A program made the position numbers and the translations under genes. From contig NC_134951.1 of assembly GCF_965638725.1 (NCBI RefSeq), forward strand, positions 186,001 through 250,000: 64,000 bases of DNA. The letters are read 5' to 3'. This DNA comes from Aptenodytes patagonicus. Its lineage: Eukaryota; Chordata; Aves; Sphenisciformes; Spheniscidae. Positions 10,789-22,900 of this stretch are shown here, one piece after another (position 1 is the stretch's first letter; the number at the start of each line of letters is the position of its first letter). Below the pieces are notes generated by a model. It was not told the DNA's origin. It made no database searches and saw only the letters and a list, made by a program, of their open reading frames with translations.

Positions 10789-12893
10789 CTAGGCACAAGA
10801 CTCGGCCAGCCCCGCCAGGAGTTGCTGCATCTCACGTGGTGGCCCCTCCTTCACTGTACTTGGCCTCGCCAGCTAGAGAGAAAAAAAAAAAGAGGTAGAG
10901 GGTCACAGGGGTGTGTGAAGGGCTGGGCCAGGTTGGGGGTCAGCGTTCTCTCAGGACAGCCAGGACATAACAGGCTTGGCTATCAGAGGGATGAGGGGGA
11001 GGGTCCCTCTACAACTACCCAAGATGAAGGGGTGCCAGTCTGTCACCAAGGCTGGCTAGAAGAGGTTCAAACTTGACATTCCCCCCTCCCATTGCTGCAC
11101 AGCCTGCTTGTATGGGAATAAGGGCCCAGCAGAACCCAGCACCTTCAAAATGCAGCAAAAAGGCAGCAATGGTGGGGCAGAGGCAGGGAGACCTGTCCAG
11201 ATTGATGGGGCATACCTGGTCTTTGCTGTAGCTGCGTGCACAGGGCCCAATGCCCCGGAAGATCAGAGCCACCAAACAGCACCTGCCAGACAGCACAGCT
11301 TCTGTGGCCGCTAGCACCATGGAGGGGAACCAGAGCGCCAGGGCTGTGTCCTGCAGAGCAGAGGGTCAGAGGTCCCTCAGGTAGCGTGGTCCACTGCACC
11401 CAGCCTACCTGCATGCGGCTGAGCGAAGAGGCTGTGCAGGTGATGGGGGGAGAGAAGAGGGGGGGAGGGAGAGAGAGAGAGAGAAGGAAAGGGAGAGGGA
11501 GGGGGGGAGAGAGGAAGAAGGGCAGAGAGAGCATGGGCAAAAGAGAGAGGGAGTGAGAAGAAAAAGGAAGATGAGAAGAAGCAGAGACAAAAAGAGGAAG
11601 AGTGGGAGGGGGTGTGGGGGTGTGGTGGCCCTGCAGACTCACATAGATGCGTGTGGTGTTGAAAGGACAGTCGTTGGTCGCTATGGCTGCACGGGCATCA
11701 GCAGGCAGTGCGGAGCTGTTGCAGCCTGTGACAAGGTGCATGCCCCGGCCGCGAACAGTGAGGGCAATGGCCAGTGCCAGGCCCACACTGCACGCTGTGG
11801 ACAGGAGGCTGTTCAACAGGGACACGCTCAGTAGGGTCCAATGCTGCAGGCAGCAAGGAGAACACATGAGACTGGGGCTGCCCAGAGCTGGGGGAAATGC
11901 CAGGGCTAGGCACTGCCACTGCATGGGACCAGGCACACCACGCTGCTGCATGCCCACTCTGCAGGGTAACGAGGATGCTGGGAACCCCACAGATGTTTGC
12001 CCCAAGTGAGCACATGCAACCTCTTGCCCCTTCTAGCATGGCTCAGCCCTGCACTCGGATGAGGCTTCTGCACCTTTGGCATCATCCTTAGCCCTTCCCA
12101 TGAGCCCAGAGGCACCAGACAGCCCCCTCCCACAAGCTCCTACGCCTGGGGAGCCCCAGCACAGGCCCAGCTCTGCTGAGAGCCGAGGCCCCCACCGGCA
12201 GCAGCCTTGCCTCATGCAGGCCCACCCTGCGTGAGCCCACAGAGAGATGCCTGACCTCGGCTGCAGCTTTATCCACTAGCTGAAGCACTTCTGCCCCAGG
12301 ACGATACCCAGTACCCACGCTGCTGCCCACCCACCCTCCCGGTGCTGCCGGCGCGGCTGAGCCGGTGCAGCAGGCGACACCCACAACCCCGCAAGCCGCC
12401 GAGGCGGAAGGAACTACCGGGGACAAGGTCCAGGGGAGCGGCTGCCGGCAGGGGCTGAGCCGCGCCGAGGCCCCCGGCCCGCTCGGCTGCTGACGCCGCG
12501 GCCCCGCACTCACCAGGGCTGCCCGGGACAGGTTGTGCGACACCAGGATGGCGACGATGCCCACGGCGATGCTCTGCGGAGAGAGATCCGCGCTCAACAC
12601 GCGCCTCAGGCTGGGCCGTCTCCCCCCTCCCGCGGCCCGGCCCGGCCCCCGGCGCCCGGCCTGGCCGCTCTCACCAGCAGCCCGGCGCCCACGGACACCA
12701 CGTTGGCCACCGCGTACTCGGGGGTGATGGCGCGGCTGGCGCCGGCCACGTGCCGCAGGACCGAGCCGTGCACGATGGCGCCCAGCACTAGGCTGCCGTG
12801 GCCCAGCACGATGAGCCCTAACCCAGTGCGCATCAGCCGCCGCGGCTCCGCCAGCGGCCCCGGCCCCCACCGCCCCCCGCGCCCGCCAGCCAT
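10789..12893 (-). CDS. KRTCAP3: KRTCAP3, keratinocyte-associated protein 3 (four-pass membrane protein)
   Basis: Coding exons, in order: 12675-12893, 12514-12573, 11643-11843, 11216-11350, 10789-10872 (TAG at 10789-10791). All introns are GT-AG and phase 0. The protein has 232 residues, against about 240 in human. The ATG at 12891-12893 sits in a strong Kozak context (GCGGCGGCCATGG). Four hydrophobic segments fall at about residues 21-43, 63-91, 95-123 and 166-196. The long loop between TM3 and TM4 has two Cys and two N-glycosylation sequons (NSS about 135, NTT about 155). Family words include [45 protein letters not shown] and FRGIGPC. The cytosolic tail ([20 protein letters not shown]) is short and diverged. 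The biochemical role of the protein is poorly known. TMEM54 is the nearest relative, but synteny with NRBP1 and IFT172 supports KRTCAP3. Confidence 0.93.
11456..11600. repeat. Purine (GA)-rich tract in KRTCAP3 intron 3
   Basis: About 145 bp of almost pure A/G on the + strand, with GAGAGA and GGGAGG words. It therefore reads as a long polypyrimidine tract in the KRTCAP3 pre-mRNA. It fills half of the 292-bp intron 11351-11642 and makes that intron free of stops in one frame. Confidence 0.85.
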
Positions 12894-12904
12894 GGCCGCC
12901 GCCA

Positions 12905-12985
12905 CCGCACGAAGAGCCGCCCGCAGCCGGCACCGCCCCAGGGCAGGCCCGCCCCGCCCCGCCCCCCCTCGGCCCGGAAAGAGGC
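12905..12985 (-). promoter_or_regulatory. KRTCAP3: Probable KRTCAP3 core promoter, GC boxes
   Basis: The interval between the predicted NRBP1 cleavage site and the KRTCAP3 ATG is very GC-rich. It contains overlapping GGGCGGGG motifs on the minus strand (+ strand CCCCGCCCC around 12951-12961). There is no TATA box. It must hold the KRTCAP3 start site unless that gene starts inside the NRBP1 3' UTR. Confidence 0.5.
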
Positions 12986-13009
12986 AGCACTCGCGTATTT
13001 ACAAAACAG

Positions 13010-13015
13010 TTTATT
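13010..13015 (-). terminator. NRBP1: NRBP1 polyadenylation signal
   Basis: TTTATT on the + strand is AATAAA for NRBP1, about 940 nt after its stop codon. Cleavage is expected at about 12985-13000, around 100 bases upstream of the KRTCAP3 start codon on the same strand. Confidence 0.75.
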
Positions 13016-13948
13016 AAAAATAGGAAATGATAGAATTGAGATGCAGGAGCGGTGCTGCACCCAGCCCCGCAGAGGTGTGCGGAGCCGTGGGCTTAGCCCC
13101 GCCAAGCACCCCGAGACTGGAAGTGGGGGCCGCGGGGGCAGGCCTCAAGTACTGCCAAGGGGACCCGGGGCAGGCAGGGCCACTGCAGCCCCCACCGCCC
13201 CAGCAGCCCCCATGCCTGCGGCGCCGGGTCCCGTGCTACCCGCAGCGGCCCGCGGTGCACAGGGACCTAGGGCAGCAGACAGCAGGGTGGGTCGGGCCGC
13301 GCTGCGCTGGGCTCAGAAGGCTGCAGGGGACACAGCCCAGTGTCAGCACACACCGCAGCCCTGCACCTACAGTGCATGCCGAAGTGCAGGGCTGAGCGGC
13401 TGTGCAAAACAAGTAAACAAAGTGCAGCCAAAGGGGAGCAGAAGAGGCAGGCAAAGCGCCAGGCAGGTGCTATGGGAGCCCGGCCACCCCTGGCTCCCTC
13501 TGCCCGGGAAGGAGGGTAGTGAGTGTTGCCAGAGGCAGTTGCAGAGTAGGGTGCAGAGAGGGGGCAGGGCTTAGGGGCTTGCCCCTGCTTACCTTTAAAT
13601 AAAAAAAAAAAAAAAAAATTCTGTGCTGTGCAAAAGACACTTTGTACAATTCAAACAGAACAAACTCCATGCACATGAATGGGGCTACAGAACACCCCAA
13701 GCCAGGACCCGGCTCCCCGGCACCACCTGGCAAAATCCCAACAAAAACAGGGCTGGAAATAATACTGATGCGCAAAGTCCCCTTTAATAGGTGGGCAGGG
13801 AGGATTGTCACTAAGCCCAGCCACGGCACATGCAGGATGAGCTTCCAAGCACTGCAGCTGGGGTCTTGCTGATGCCCTACAGTGATGGACAGACACAGAG
13901 GGGTCACAGGCAACAAAGCCACACTGGCCGCCTGGGAGCCGAGGGGTG
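13016..13948 (-). other. NRBP1: NRBP1 3' UTR
   Basis: About 0.93 kb between the NRBP1 stop (13949-13951) and its AATAAA. It is GC-rich near its 3' end and holds an uninterrupted A run at about 13600-13618 (a U run in the mRNA). Open frames on either strand here have no recognisable similarity. Confidence 0.7.
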
Positions 13949-16900
13949 CTAAGATGACACAGTCACTGCCGTCAGGGCTCCGTTCCGGGTGTAGTAGAAC
14001 TTGCTGAATGCCTCTTCAAGTAAACAGGTAAGTCTGCTCTGGTCAGCCTGGGAAGAACAAGCTACAGTGAGCGGTAGGCCCAGCCCGTGCAAAGCTAAGA
14101 GCTTGGCTGAAGCCTGCCAGGGCATTGGGCAGGGACACGTCTTATTTCTCCTACATCCCCAGCTAGAAAAGGACTGGTCTGGCATAAACCATTTAAATTT
14201 GAGAAAGGAATGCAGATCTATATCCCTACATGAGCCCCAGGCCTGCTTACCTCACTGATGAATCCAAGCTGGACCAATTCAGCTGCCAGCTCCTGGATGT
14301 TGTCATCTGCAACACAGGAACAGGTATAAGTCCCAGGTCTGAGTGCACTGCTGGCCCCAGAGCATGGGAAGAAAGGTACTTACTGGGCTGCAGGTCACAG
14401 CTCAAGTGTCGATTCAATTTGTCTTCCAGTTTTAGCAGCAGTGTTAACTGCAGAGTAGAGAAGTTCTCATGAGGGACTGTATGGTGGCCACAGCCAGGAG
14501 CATCCCCAGAAATCCCCATCAGGATAGGAACCACCCCCCCCTAAAGCCCCACAGGAGTCTAACAGAACGACCACATCCAGTTCCATTCCAAACCACAGCC
14601 AGCAGCACCATCCTGCGGAGGACGCCTGAATCTGGGGGGGGGGGGGCCGAAAACATTTGCTACGTGCCAGGTCAGCCACAGGCATGGGCCTGGATCTGGC
14701 TTTGGGCCCCAAAGATGGCAGCTACGGCAGCAGAGGGTCACACCAGGCACCAGCAGCACATCAGCATGCTGGAGCCACTCGCTCTACACAGCTGCCCTGG
14801 TACATCCCCACACAGCATGCTCAGCCAGATGATGGGAACATACATGGTGCTTCACTCCCTCCTCTACTGACTCAATGTTGCACTGCATCAGCACCACCTG
14901 AAACAGGAGCAGAGACACCCCGTGACTGACTGCTGCTGCACAGCACAGCTGCCTGGGGAGGGAAGGAATGGAGCTCCCATCTCTCACCTTGCGGGTCTCC
15001 ACCTCAGCAGGCTCTGGAGTCGGTGTTTTCACTGATGGTGGAGCAATGGGAGACTTCACCACTACTTGCTGGGGCTGCTGGGGTCGTGGCATCCCAAAAG
15101 CTGTGAGTGGGTAGATACCATTCCTACAAGAAAGGAGCAGGGTCTGAGGTTACGCCTCTCCTAAATTTTTCCAGTCTTACACGCAGTCAAAGTTGCCCTT
15201 TAAAAAAAACCCTCTTACCTTACATCCTCCAGGAACTTGTCCAGCTCCAATGCCGGAGATTGTGAGAAGCTGAGGGGGGAGGAGGAAAGTACTGAGGTGA
15301 GACGTCATCTAACAGAACCATCCACTCAAGTCTCTTCAGATGCAATTTCAAATCCCCATGTCCTAGACTATGGCTGTGTCAGTGGGCAGGATGAGTACGA
15401 ATGGAGGCAAGACAGACTCCAATCTTCCTGTACAGGAAGCAACTATTCATAGAAGCTAAGGATGAGGCAACATTTTAATTATGGCAGAACAGGTATCACC
15501 TCCCTGTAGAGAGTTGTCCAATGCAAACAATTATTTGGAAGCTAGCCCAATAACACCATGTTCCTAGCAAGCTTTTCCAAAGACATCTGTTATACTGGAC
15601 CCATGAAGTCTGTGTCCCATCTCCAGAAGAGCAAGGGCACTCAGCACCGCAAAGGCAAGAACCTCTGCAAGCAGCTGATGGCACAGTATGACCAGCCATA
15701 TCACTCCAGACCAGAAACTAGAAACTACACCTCAGGATTTAATGCCCTGCCCAAATATTTCTCACTGGAGTTTGGGATACTTTTGTTCCCTTTGTAATTT
15801 CTTTCCCAGATTGCTCGTTCAGCTTGGTGGCTTCTTAATGTAGTGTCCCAGAGGAAGTCTTCCTACCAATTTGTTTTTAATTCCCCAGCCTCTAATTCCA
15901 TTGAACATCTTCCTTGCTGGTGGTAGATGGAGGATAGTAAGCACTGACAATCCCTCCCCTTTGTACCATAACTTGTCATATGTCTACTGCTCTTCCTCTT
16001 TCTCACCCTCAAGAACATACAGTTCCTCCATGTGGTGACAATCATTTCCAGCCTCTTGGTGAAGTCAGCTCTCTGATTTGCTCCAGGACTGTTCACAAAG
16101 TTTGCCACTTTGTACATGTACATTGTACAGGTAACATCTTTAGACATTTCACTCAACTACCATAACCTTCTCTCCCATTGTTTGGCACCCTGATATCATA
16201 TTTGCTCTCATCTATAGCTGCACAGCAGTGCTTTTTCAACAAGCTGGAAATGGTCTTTTCCTGTGGTGTTACTTCACAGCCTTCTCAGGCAGAGAAGCAG
16301 TTCTTTCTCTAAAGCAAGCTATTATTGTCTTTTGCACAGCACAGGGAGTTAGCAACACCAGAATAGTTCACAGCGAGTACCTCATTTCTTTCTGGTTCTG
16401 ACTAACAAGGAGACACAGATTCTCCTACTTTACTAATTCCCCAGTAAAACACTTCCGTCATCACCTTAGTCAGTTCAGCTTTTTAGTGTCCACTTGACCA
16501 CAGCTTCTTCTAGACTGGTTGCAACAAAAACTTTGAACTGCCAGTCTCCTCTGTGCCACTGTCTTAAGACTGCTTTGAAGAAATTCAGAGATTAGCCAGA
16601 GACTGCAAGCTGCTTAAATCCTGCCATGATCTCCCCGCCAAGTGCTTTGCTGTTCCATCAGATCTGGTGTAGGCTGCACATCTGCCTCAGTTTCCCAAGA
16701 CCATTCTCCAGCCCTTTTCAACACACACAACCTCTGTTACTTTCCCAACACTACAGTAGTAGTTTTCACCAAAAAATTACAATTTTTTCTAGCAGCTCAG
16801 TTTGCGTGGCACTCTGATGAATCATCTGGAAATGATGCTCTCTGACATTTCAAGTCATTACTATGCTTTCTTTTTCCTTTTCCAGAACCTCTGAGGTACT

Positions 16901-19900
16901 GCACTACCAAAAGGCAAGTCCCAGGCTGGCATATGCCAGATAGCCAATCCTCTGCAGACTGAAGTCCAATGTATGTAAATAATCTCTCTTGCACAGCTTT
17001 GGCTATTCACTCTTTGTCCTCCATTTTGAACCTTTAATTAACAAAAAACATTCCAAAGGGAATTCAATACTCTTATTTATTAGCGCTATGAAGATCAGAA
17101 TGTCAGTTTTTAGAAAGGTCTATATGGCACAAAGAGCTTCTCAAATGAACAGTGCTTTTTTTCCTTGTCATCTTGATTACTTTTGTTCAGTAGCCTGAGC
17201 ATCCCAGAATGCTGGGCTACCCTGGAAGCACCCTGGCATATGGAAATACAGTATCCACATCTTAGTCTTTTCAGCTAACCCTTCAACTAGCTGAGGTTTC
17301 ATTATCCAAAATTTAACGTCACTTTTTGGCACTCTACTTGCTCCATACATATTACGGTCACTTACTTAGGGAGCCACCTCTGTAGCTTAAGTGGCTGCTA
17401 TGTGTTACTGATAGCTGCCCAAAACAGCCTTTCCCTTTGCATATTGTAGAATGAGCTGCTCCATTAAGAAAACACTGAGGAACCACTTCTCCAGCATGTT
17501 GGACTCCACTTGACAAGCCTGTGATTGGTCCAAGTCATTTCCCCAAACTGTTCAGCCAGGTTTTGCTAAGGACTGTTCCAACTACAGCGTGTTAATTTCC
17601 CACCCCTCCATCTGGGGAACAATTCACATCTCAGCTGTACAGAATGTGTTCACAGAACACGGGTGCAAGGTCTTCTTCCACCCAGGAGTTACCCGCCACA
17701 GAACTTTTTGTGCCCAGACAGAGAGTGAATGCTCCTTCACCAACAGCACCATCAGCTCCCTTTTGTTTCCCAGTTAGTAGTGAAATACCGACACTAACTT
17801 GAAGGGAAGAGTCCCAGGCAGATCCTTCAGTGCTCACCCCAGTGCCCTGGCACCTGTTCCACATGCACCTGAGCAGCCCCCTCCAAGCACACCACAGGGT
17901 ACTCACATCATCTTGACTCCTTCCCGGTCTGCATGATTAATCTCTGCCAACACTGCACTCATGTCAAGGTTTTTGGTCATTTCTTCTAAAGCATTTTCAG
18001 GAATCATATCTATTAAAAAAAAGTTACGACCTGAACAACTGCAATTCCTTTCCAACCTAAGAAAAGCAATAAAAAAACCCAGAGGCTTTAGGCTGTTAAT
18101 CTCCCATGCGACTCAAGAGCAGGCAGGGCACCATATTCCTCCAGGCTCTGCAGTGACCACAGCTCTGTTTCACAAGGCCCTGGTCCCTGCCTGTTAAGAG
18201 TAGCATGAAGGTCTTGGTTTCCAGCATGTCAGCTGTACTGACAACTTAGTGAAGCTTTGCAGAACACGAGATGCAGCACCCTGGGACTCCATACTCACGC
18301 TGATGTCCAACAATACAGTGAGCAGCCAGTAGCTTTAGTGATGGCACCTCAAACAACGCCTGATGAAAAAGGAGCTCTCGGGCAGTAGGACGCTTGCCAG
18401 GGTCCTGTTCTAGACACTTCTGAATGAACTCCTGAAAGACAAAAATTGCATGAGACCATGTGCAATGCCAACACGTCTGCAGGGGTGCTGATCCCTCCTT
18501 GCTCACCCTCTGCAAGGGGTCCTCCAGCAGCTGGATGGCACTGTTAATGGCCTCCTGGGGCACATAAGACGACTCTCCGTTACCCTGTATTTCCAGCACC
18601 GCCATCTGCAAACACAAAGCAGCACATCAGACTTCACTGAGAATTACTGACTACATTGAACAGAGCTCAAGCAGACCACTGCCAAGCATGAGACCATAAC
18701 AGCCAAGTTGTTTGGTGCTATTTAAGGTCACAGTTTGTGGAGGCAAAGAGAGAATGACTGCCTCATTATGATAGCTTGTTTCTAGCACCCTAACAGATTG
18801 CCAGGGAGACCTGAAAAACTATGCCAGCATCACCTTAGACAGTAAGTATCCCCATTTTGAATCTCATGATCCATTGGCCTGAACTTCTGCTTAATAATTC
18901 CCATCCTCTAATGAAGCAGTAACTGGATCACTGCCAGAATCTGACAGTGTCCCTCCTGGCTGTATGAATAGCTCTGTATTACAGGCAGAAAAGCAAGCAC
19001 ACAACACCATCCGGAACTGGCTCCAGTCACACATACACAAATTCCCAGCTAGGAAAGGCTGGCAAAAGATTCCAGAGAATGTCTTAAGATTCAGCTCAAG
19101 TTTGGCTTCTTAAAAGTTGTGTGTTTCCACAGTTCTCTTCCTGCTTCACTTTTGGGATGTGCAGCATAGGTTCAGAATACTTTGTGTTGGCTCTGACAAT
19201 TCTTCCCAGAAAATACTCCTACCAACAACTCCCATTTCCTAGACTCGGACCTACTGATTGCAAGGACAGAGGAACCAGTAAGCTGCTAAGATCAGGTATG
19301 TCAGACTCACACCTGACTGCAATCAGCACCTGTATCAGGTGGGGACAGGCTGGCCCAGAAAAGTTATGGACTACATCTGTCCTCTCCTCCAGATACCACA
19401 GGAAGAACAGGTACCCCCCCAGAAGGGGAGTTTTGTTCTCCATGTACATTAAGTACAGTTTGTAGCAGTGACTGTTCCCATCAGCCAGTGGGTCAGGCTT
19501 CAGAACTGGCCAAGACCCACAGAGTAATGAATTACACATTAGGAATTTCAGAAAGAACCACACATTACTGAGCTATTTACTTCTTAGTAAGGCATCTGGG
19601 GGAGCCTCGATAGGGATCCCTCCAAGGCAAAGTGCATTTGGCTGGGAGAACAAAATGCACTTGTTACCAGGCTAACCCACCCATAACCACAGCATCTCCA
19701 CAAAGCCATCTCCTTCCCTCAAATTCATTCTCTCTCTGTCCCATAGCCAAAGTGTTCCACACTCACCTCCAGTGCACACATCCCAAAGGAGTAAATGTCC
19801 ACAGCGGTGGTGACGTTGGCAACTTCTGTAACACAGAAATAACGCTCTGTTATCAGGCCATCCCCGCATTCAGCAGTACCAGCAGGACCACCTCTGTATC

Positions 19901-22900
19901 AGGCTATGATAATCCTGTAGCCCTCTCTCTCTCCTCTGCCATCAAAAGACAGAGGAGTTGGAACATTTAAGCAGGCAAATAACTCAAAACTGTTAATGTG
20001 ACATCTGTCATGAGCCTGTAGCTGAAAACAAGACGCAGAACAGCTTGGAAGCATTAGTAAGGCCAACAAAACCAGGCTTGCAGCTGTAGCCACACCATAC
20101 CTCCATATTCCGGGGCAAAGAAGTGCAGGTTCTTCTGCTCCTCACGACAGGTCTTCACGTGGTTGTTAATTGTGTCCGGTGCCACTAGAAGAAAGTCATG
20201 AATGCTTAGGATACAGGAAACTGTAGCCCATCCCTGACTAGATCCTAGGGAACACATGCAACTCCAGGGCCCTCTGGTGCCCAAAGGGGCAGCACAGTGG
20301 AGTTAAGTTGGCCCTTCATCAGTCCCTCATCTCAGGTCACCTGCCCTGATATATTTCTCATTGTTTCCTTGCCTGCGGATCAACTAAGGTAGCTTAGCAT
20401 TACTCTCCAAGAGCAAACCTGGAGACCCCAGCTTCTGCCGAATGGGAAGACAAGCTGGGAAGGACTCCCTGTTGAAGTGCGAGTCCTGAAAGCACCTAAC
20501 TTAAATCAGATCTATAGCATTTGTCACAAGCAACTCAACTGTAACAGAAGCCCTAGGAACAGCCAGAGATGCCAAGATCGCTGCAATTAGTCACCACCTC
20601 AGGGCTCTAGGAGAGGGATAAACCTACAAAGCAACTCTTCCACATATCAGCAGGACACTGGTGCCAAAGTGCCTCAAGACGAAAGTCAAGCAAAGCTGCT
20701 GAATGAGAGATGACCACCCTGACAGCAGAGGCCTCCCAGCAGCCAGCACCTCCGCAGCAACAACCACAAACCACTCAGAGCTACAGGGAGGGAATAACTC
20801 CCAGCCACAAGAACAATGAGCAGAACCCAAGTATGGACTCCCCATGAAAGATAAGTCTTCGGGACAGCCACCTCTGAAAAGATTGCAAACAACTCTCCAA
20901 AACTAAGCAGCTGGCTCCACCAGGGAAAAACACTGAGGCAGGCAGGGAGCAGAGAGTCACCATCCCATCTGAAGCTCTACTTCCACCCTTGAACAGGCCC
21001 AGTCCCACAGTCACAGACCCATCTCCCACTTTGTCAACCTCCTGGACAATCACAATTGGTCCTGGTCTGTTGTCCTGGTTTCGGCAGGGATAGAGTTAAT
21101 TTCCTTCCTAGTAGCTGGTACAGTGCTGTGTTTTGGATTTAGGATGAGAACAAAGTTGATAAGGCACCGATGTTTTAGTTGTTGCTAGGTAATGCTTACA
21201 CTAGCCAAGGACTTTTTAGTTTCCCATGCTCTACCGACTAAGAAGGCTGCAGGTGCACAAGAAGCTGGGAGGGGGCACAGCCAAACTGGCCAAAGAAACA
21301 TTCCATACCATGTGACGTCATGCTCAATACATAAACTGTGGAAAGCTGGCCGGGGGGGCCGCTGCTCGGGGACTGGCTGGGCATCGTTTGGCGGGTGGTG
21401 AGCGATTGCACTGTGCATCACTTGCTTTGTGTATTATTATTATATTATTATTATCATTTTATTTCAATTATTAAACTGTTTTTATCTCAACCCACAAGTT
21501 TTTCTCACTTGCGCTCTTCCAATTCTCTCCCCCATCCCACCGGGGCGGGGGGGTGGGGGGGGTGAGCGAGTGGCTGCGTGGTGCTCAGTTGCTGACTGAG
21601 GTTAAACCACAACATCTGTACTGCTACAATGTGGACTTACATGGGACATGCCAAACCGCTTGTATTTTTCCAGGTGTTCCTGGATTAGGGCAGGACACAT
21701 CAAAGAGGATTCCCAGTTGAATGAGACTGAACTAGTTCCCAGCCTCAGAGGAGAGATGTTCTTTGGGCTCTAGTCAGACAAGAAGGATCTTCCTTAATAA
21801 CTCAGCTCAACCTTGCTGTGTGGCACATACCAAATCATATTATCTTATTCAAGCACTGGAAACAGAGCTTGCTCCAATGGCCAGCATCTACTTTCCCAAC
21901 CAAGTGTTCACCAGTAGTTTACTGCTTTTTGTTCTTGTGCTAGCTCTTATCTTGGGAGTCCAGTAAGATTACTTCATTCCTAGTGCTTACGTCTTTACAG
22001 ACACCAGCAGGTCATCTCAGCTTCACAGCACTAAGTAAAGTAAGCCAAATTCTTTGTCTTCCTCTTAAGACCTGCTCTGCATTTTCCCAGTAACACCGAC
22101 TGCTTTAGAGGAGCTCTGGCCAGGGCCATGCACAATCACACCAATTCTTTCTACTGAGGACTCTGCCCCAATGAATCTTAACATTGCACACTACACAAGT
22201 GGGTCAAATTCCTCTCTTGAACAGCTAGTAGATGCCAGATCCTCCTCAGTTCCCAAATGATGAGCTCTGGACTTTTATGCAGCTTTGTATTTTGCACTAC
22301 TGAGTTAGTTACAACTGGAATTTGTCCAGTCCTCTCATGTCTTCCTGTGCTTCTGGAGGATATCCTGGCCTACCTCAACACCACACATTCCCCACATTTC
22401 TACTAACAGCCTCAACATTAATGAGATCAGTGCCTGAGGGACTCCAAACCCCTCCAGTGGGGCAGCCCTTTTTCAGCTTCTACCCTGTCACCATGCCTCC
22501 AGCCAGTGCCTGACTCTACATACAGGGCAAATCACCCAAGGTTTGCCCAGCACAGCAGGTTCTCATACTGGGCCTTCTAAAGAGGTTCCCAGACATCCAC
22601 AATGGAGAAGTCCTGTTAACTTACTTTTGTCTACGGGCAGTATCTGCCTTAAGTAGCCCGCTGTGTACGTCTGGTCTATAGGTGGCTACTAAGAGAGGAG
22701 GGGCTACGCCAGATCTTCTCCAGCAGCTGGATTTCCTCATCATTACTACTCTTTCCTGTTTCCTTTCTGTAGATGTTTTGACCAAGGAATCAAGATGAGG
22801 TTTAACAGTACTGGCCCCTCCCCCCGGTAATTTATTCTTTTCTACTCAAAAGAACAATTCACCACTGTAAAAACAAACAATTTAATACTGTCAAATAAGG

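Noticed and set aside
11145-12005. A 286-residue minus-strand frame across KRTCAP3 exons 3-4
   Set aside because: It is exon 3 read through a stop-free polypyrimidine intron of 292 bp (not a multiple of three), so exon 4 is entered out of frame. The splice sites are good.
12675-12893. Calling the membrane protein TMEM54 instead of KRTCAP3
   Set aside because: TMEM54 is a related family, but the gene lies between NRBP1 and IFT172, the conserved position of KRTCAP3, and shares its RRLMR and ITPEY words.
12903-12905. A GTG at 12903-12905 as the KRTCAP3 start
   Set aside because: It is in frame and four codons upstream but is not ATG. The ATG at 12891-12893 has a near-optimal Kozak context.
12088-12990. 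A 300-residue minus-strand frame overlapping the KRTCAP3 promoter and exons
   Set aside because: Only the exon 2 segment ([20 protein letters not shown]) is in the true frame. The rest is intron or a frame shadow in GC-rich DNA.
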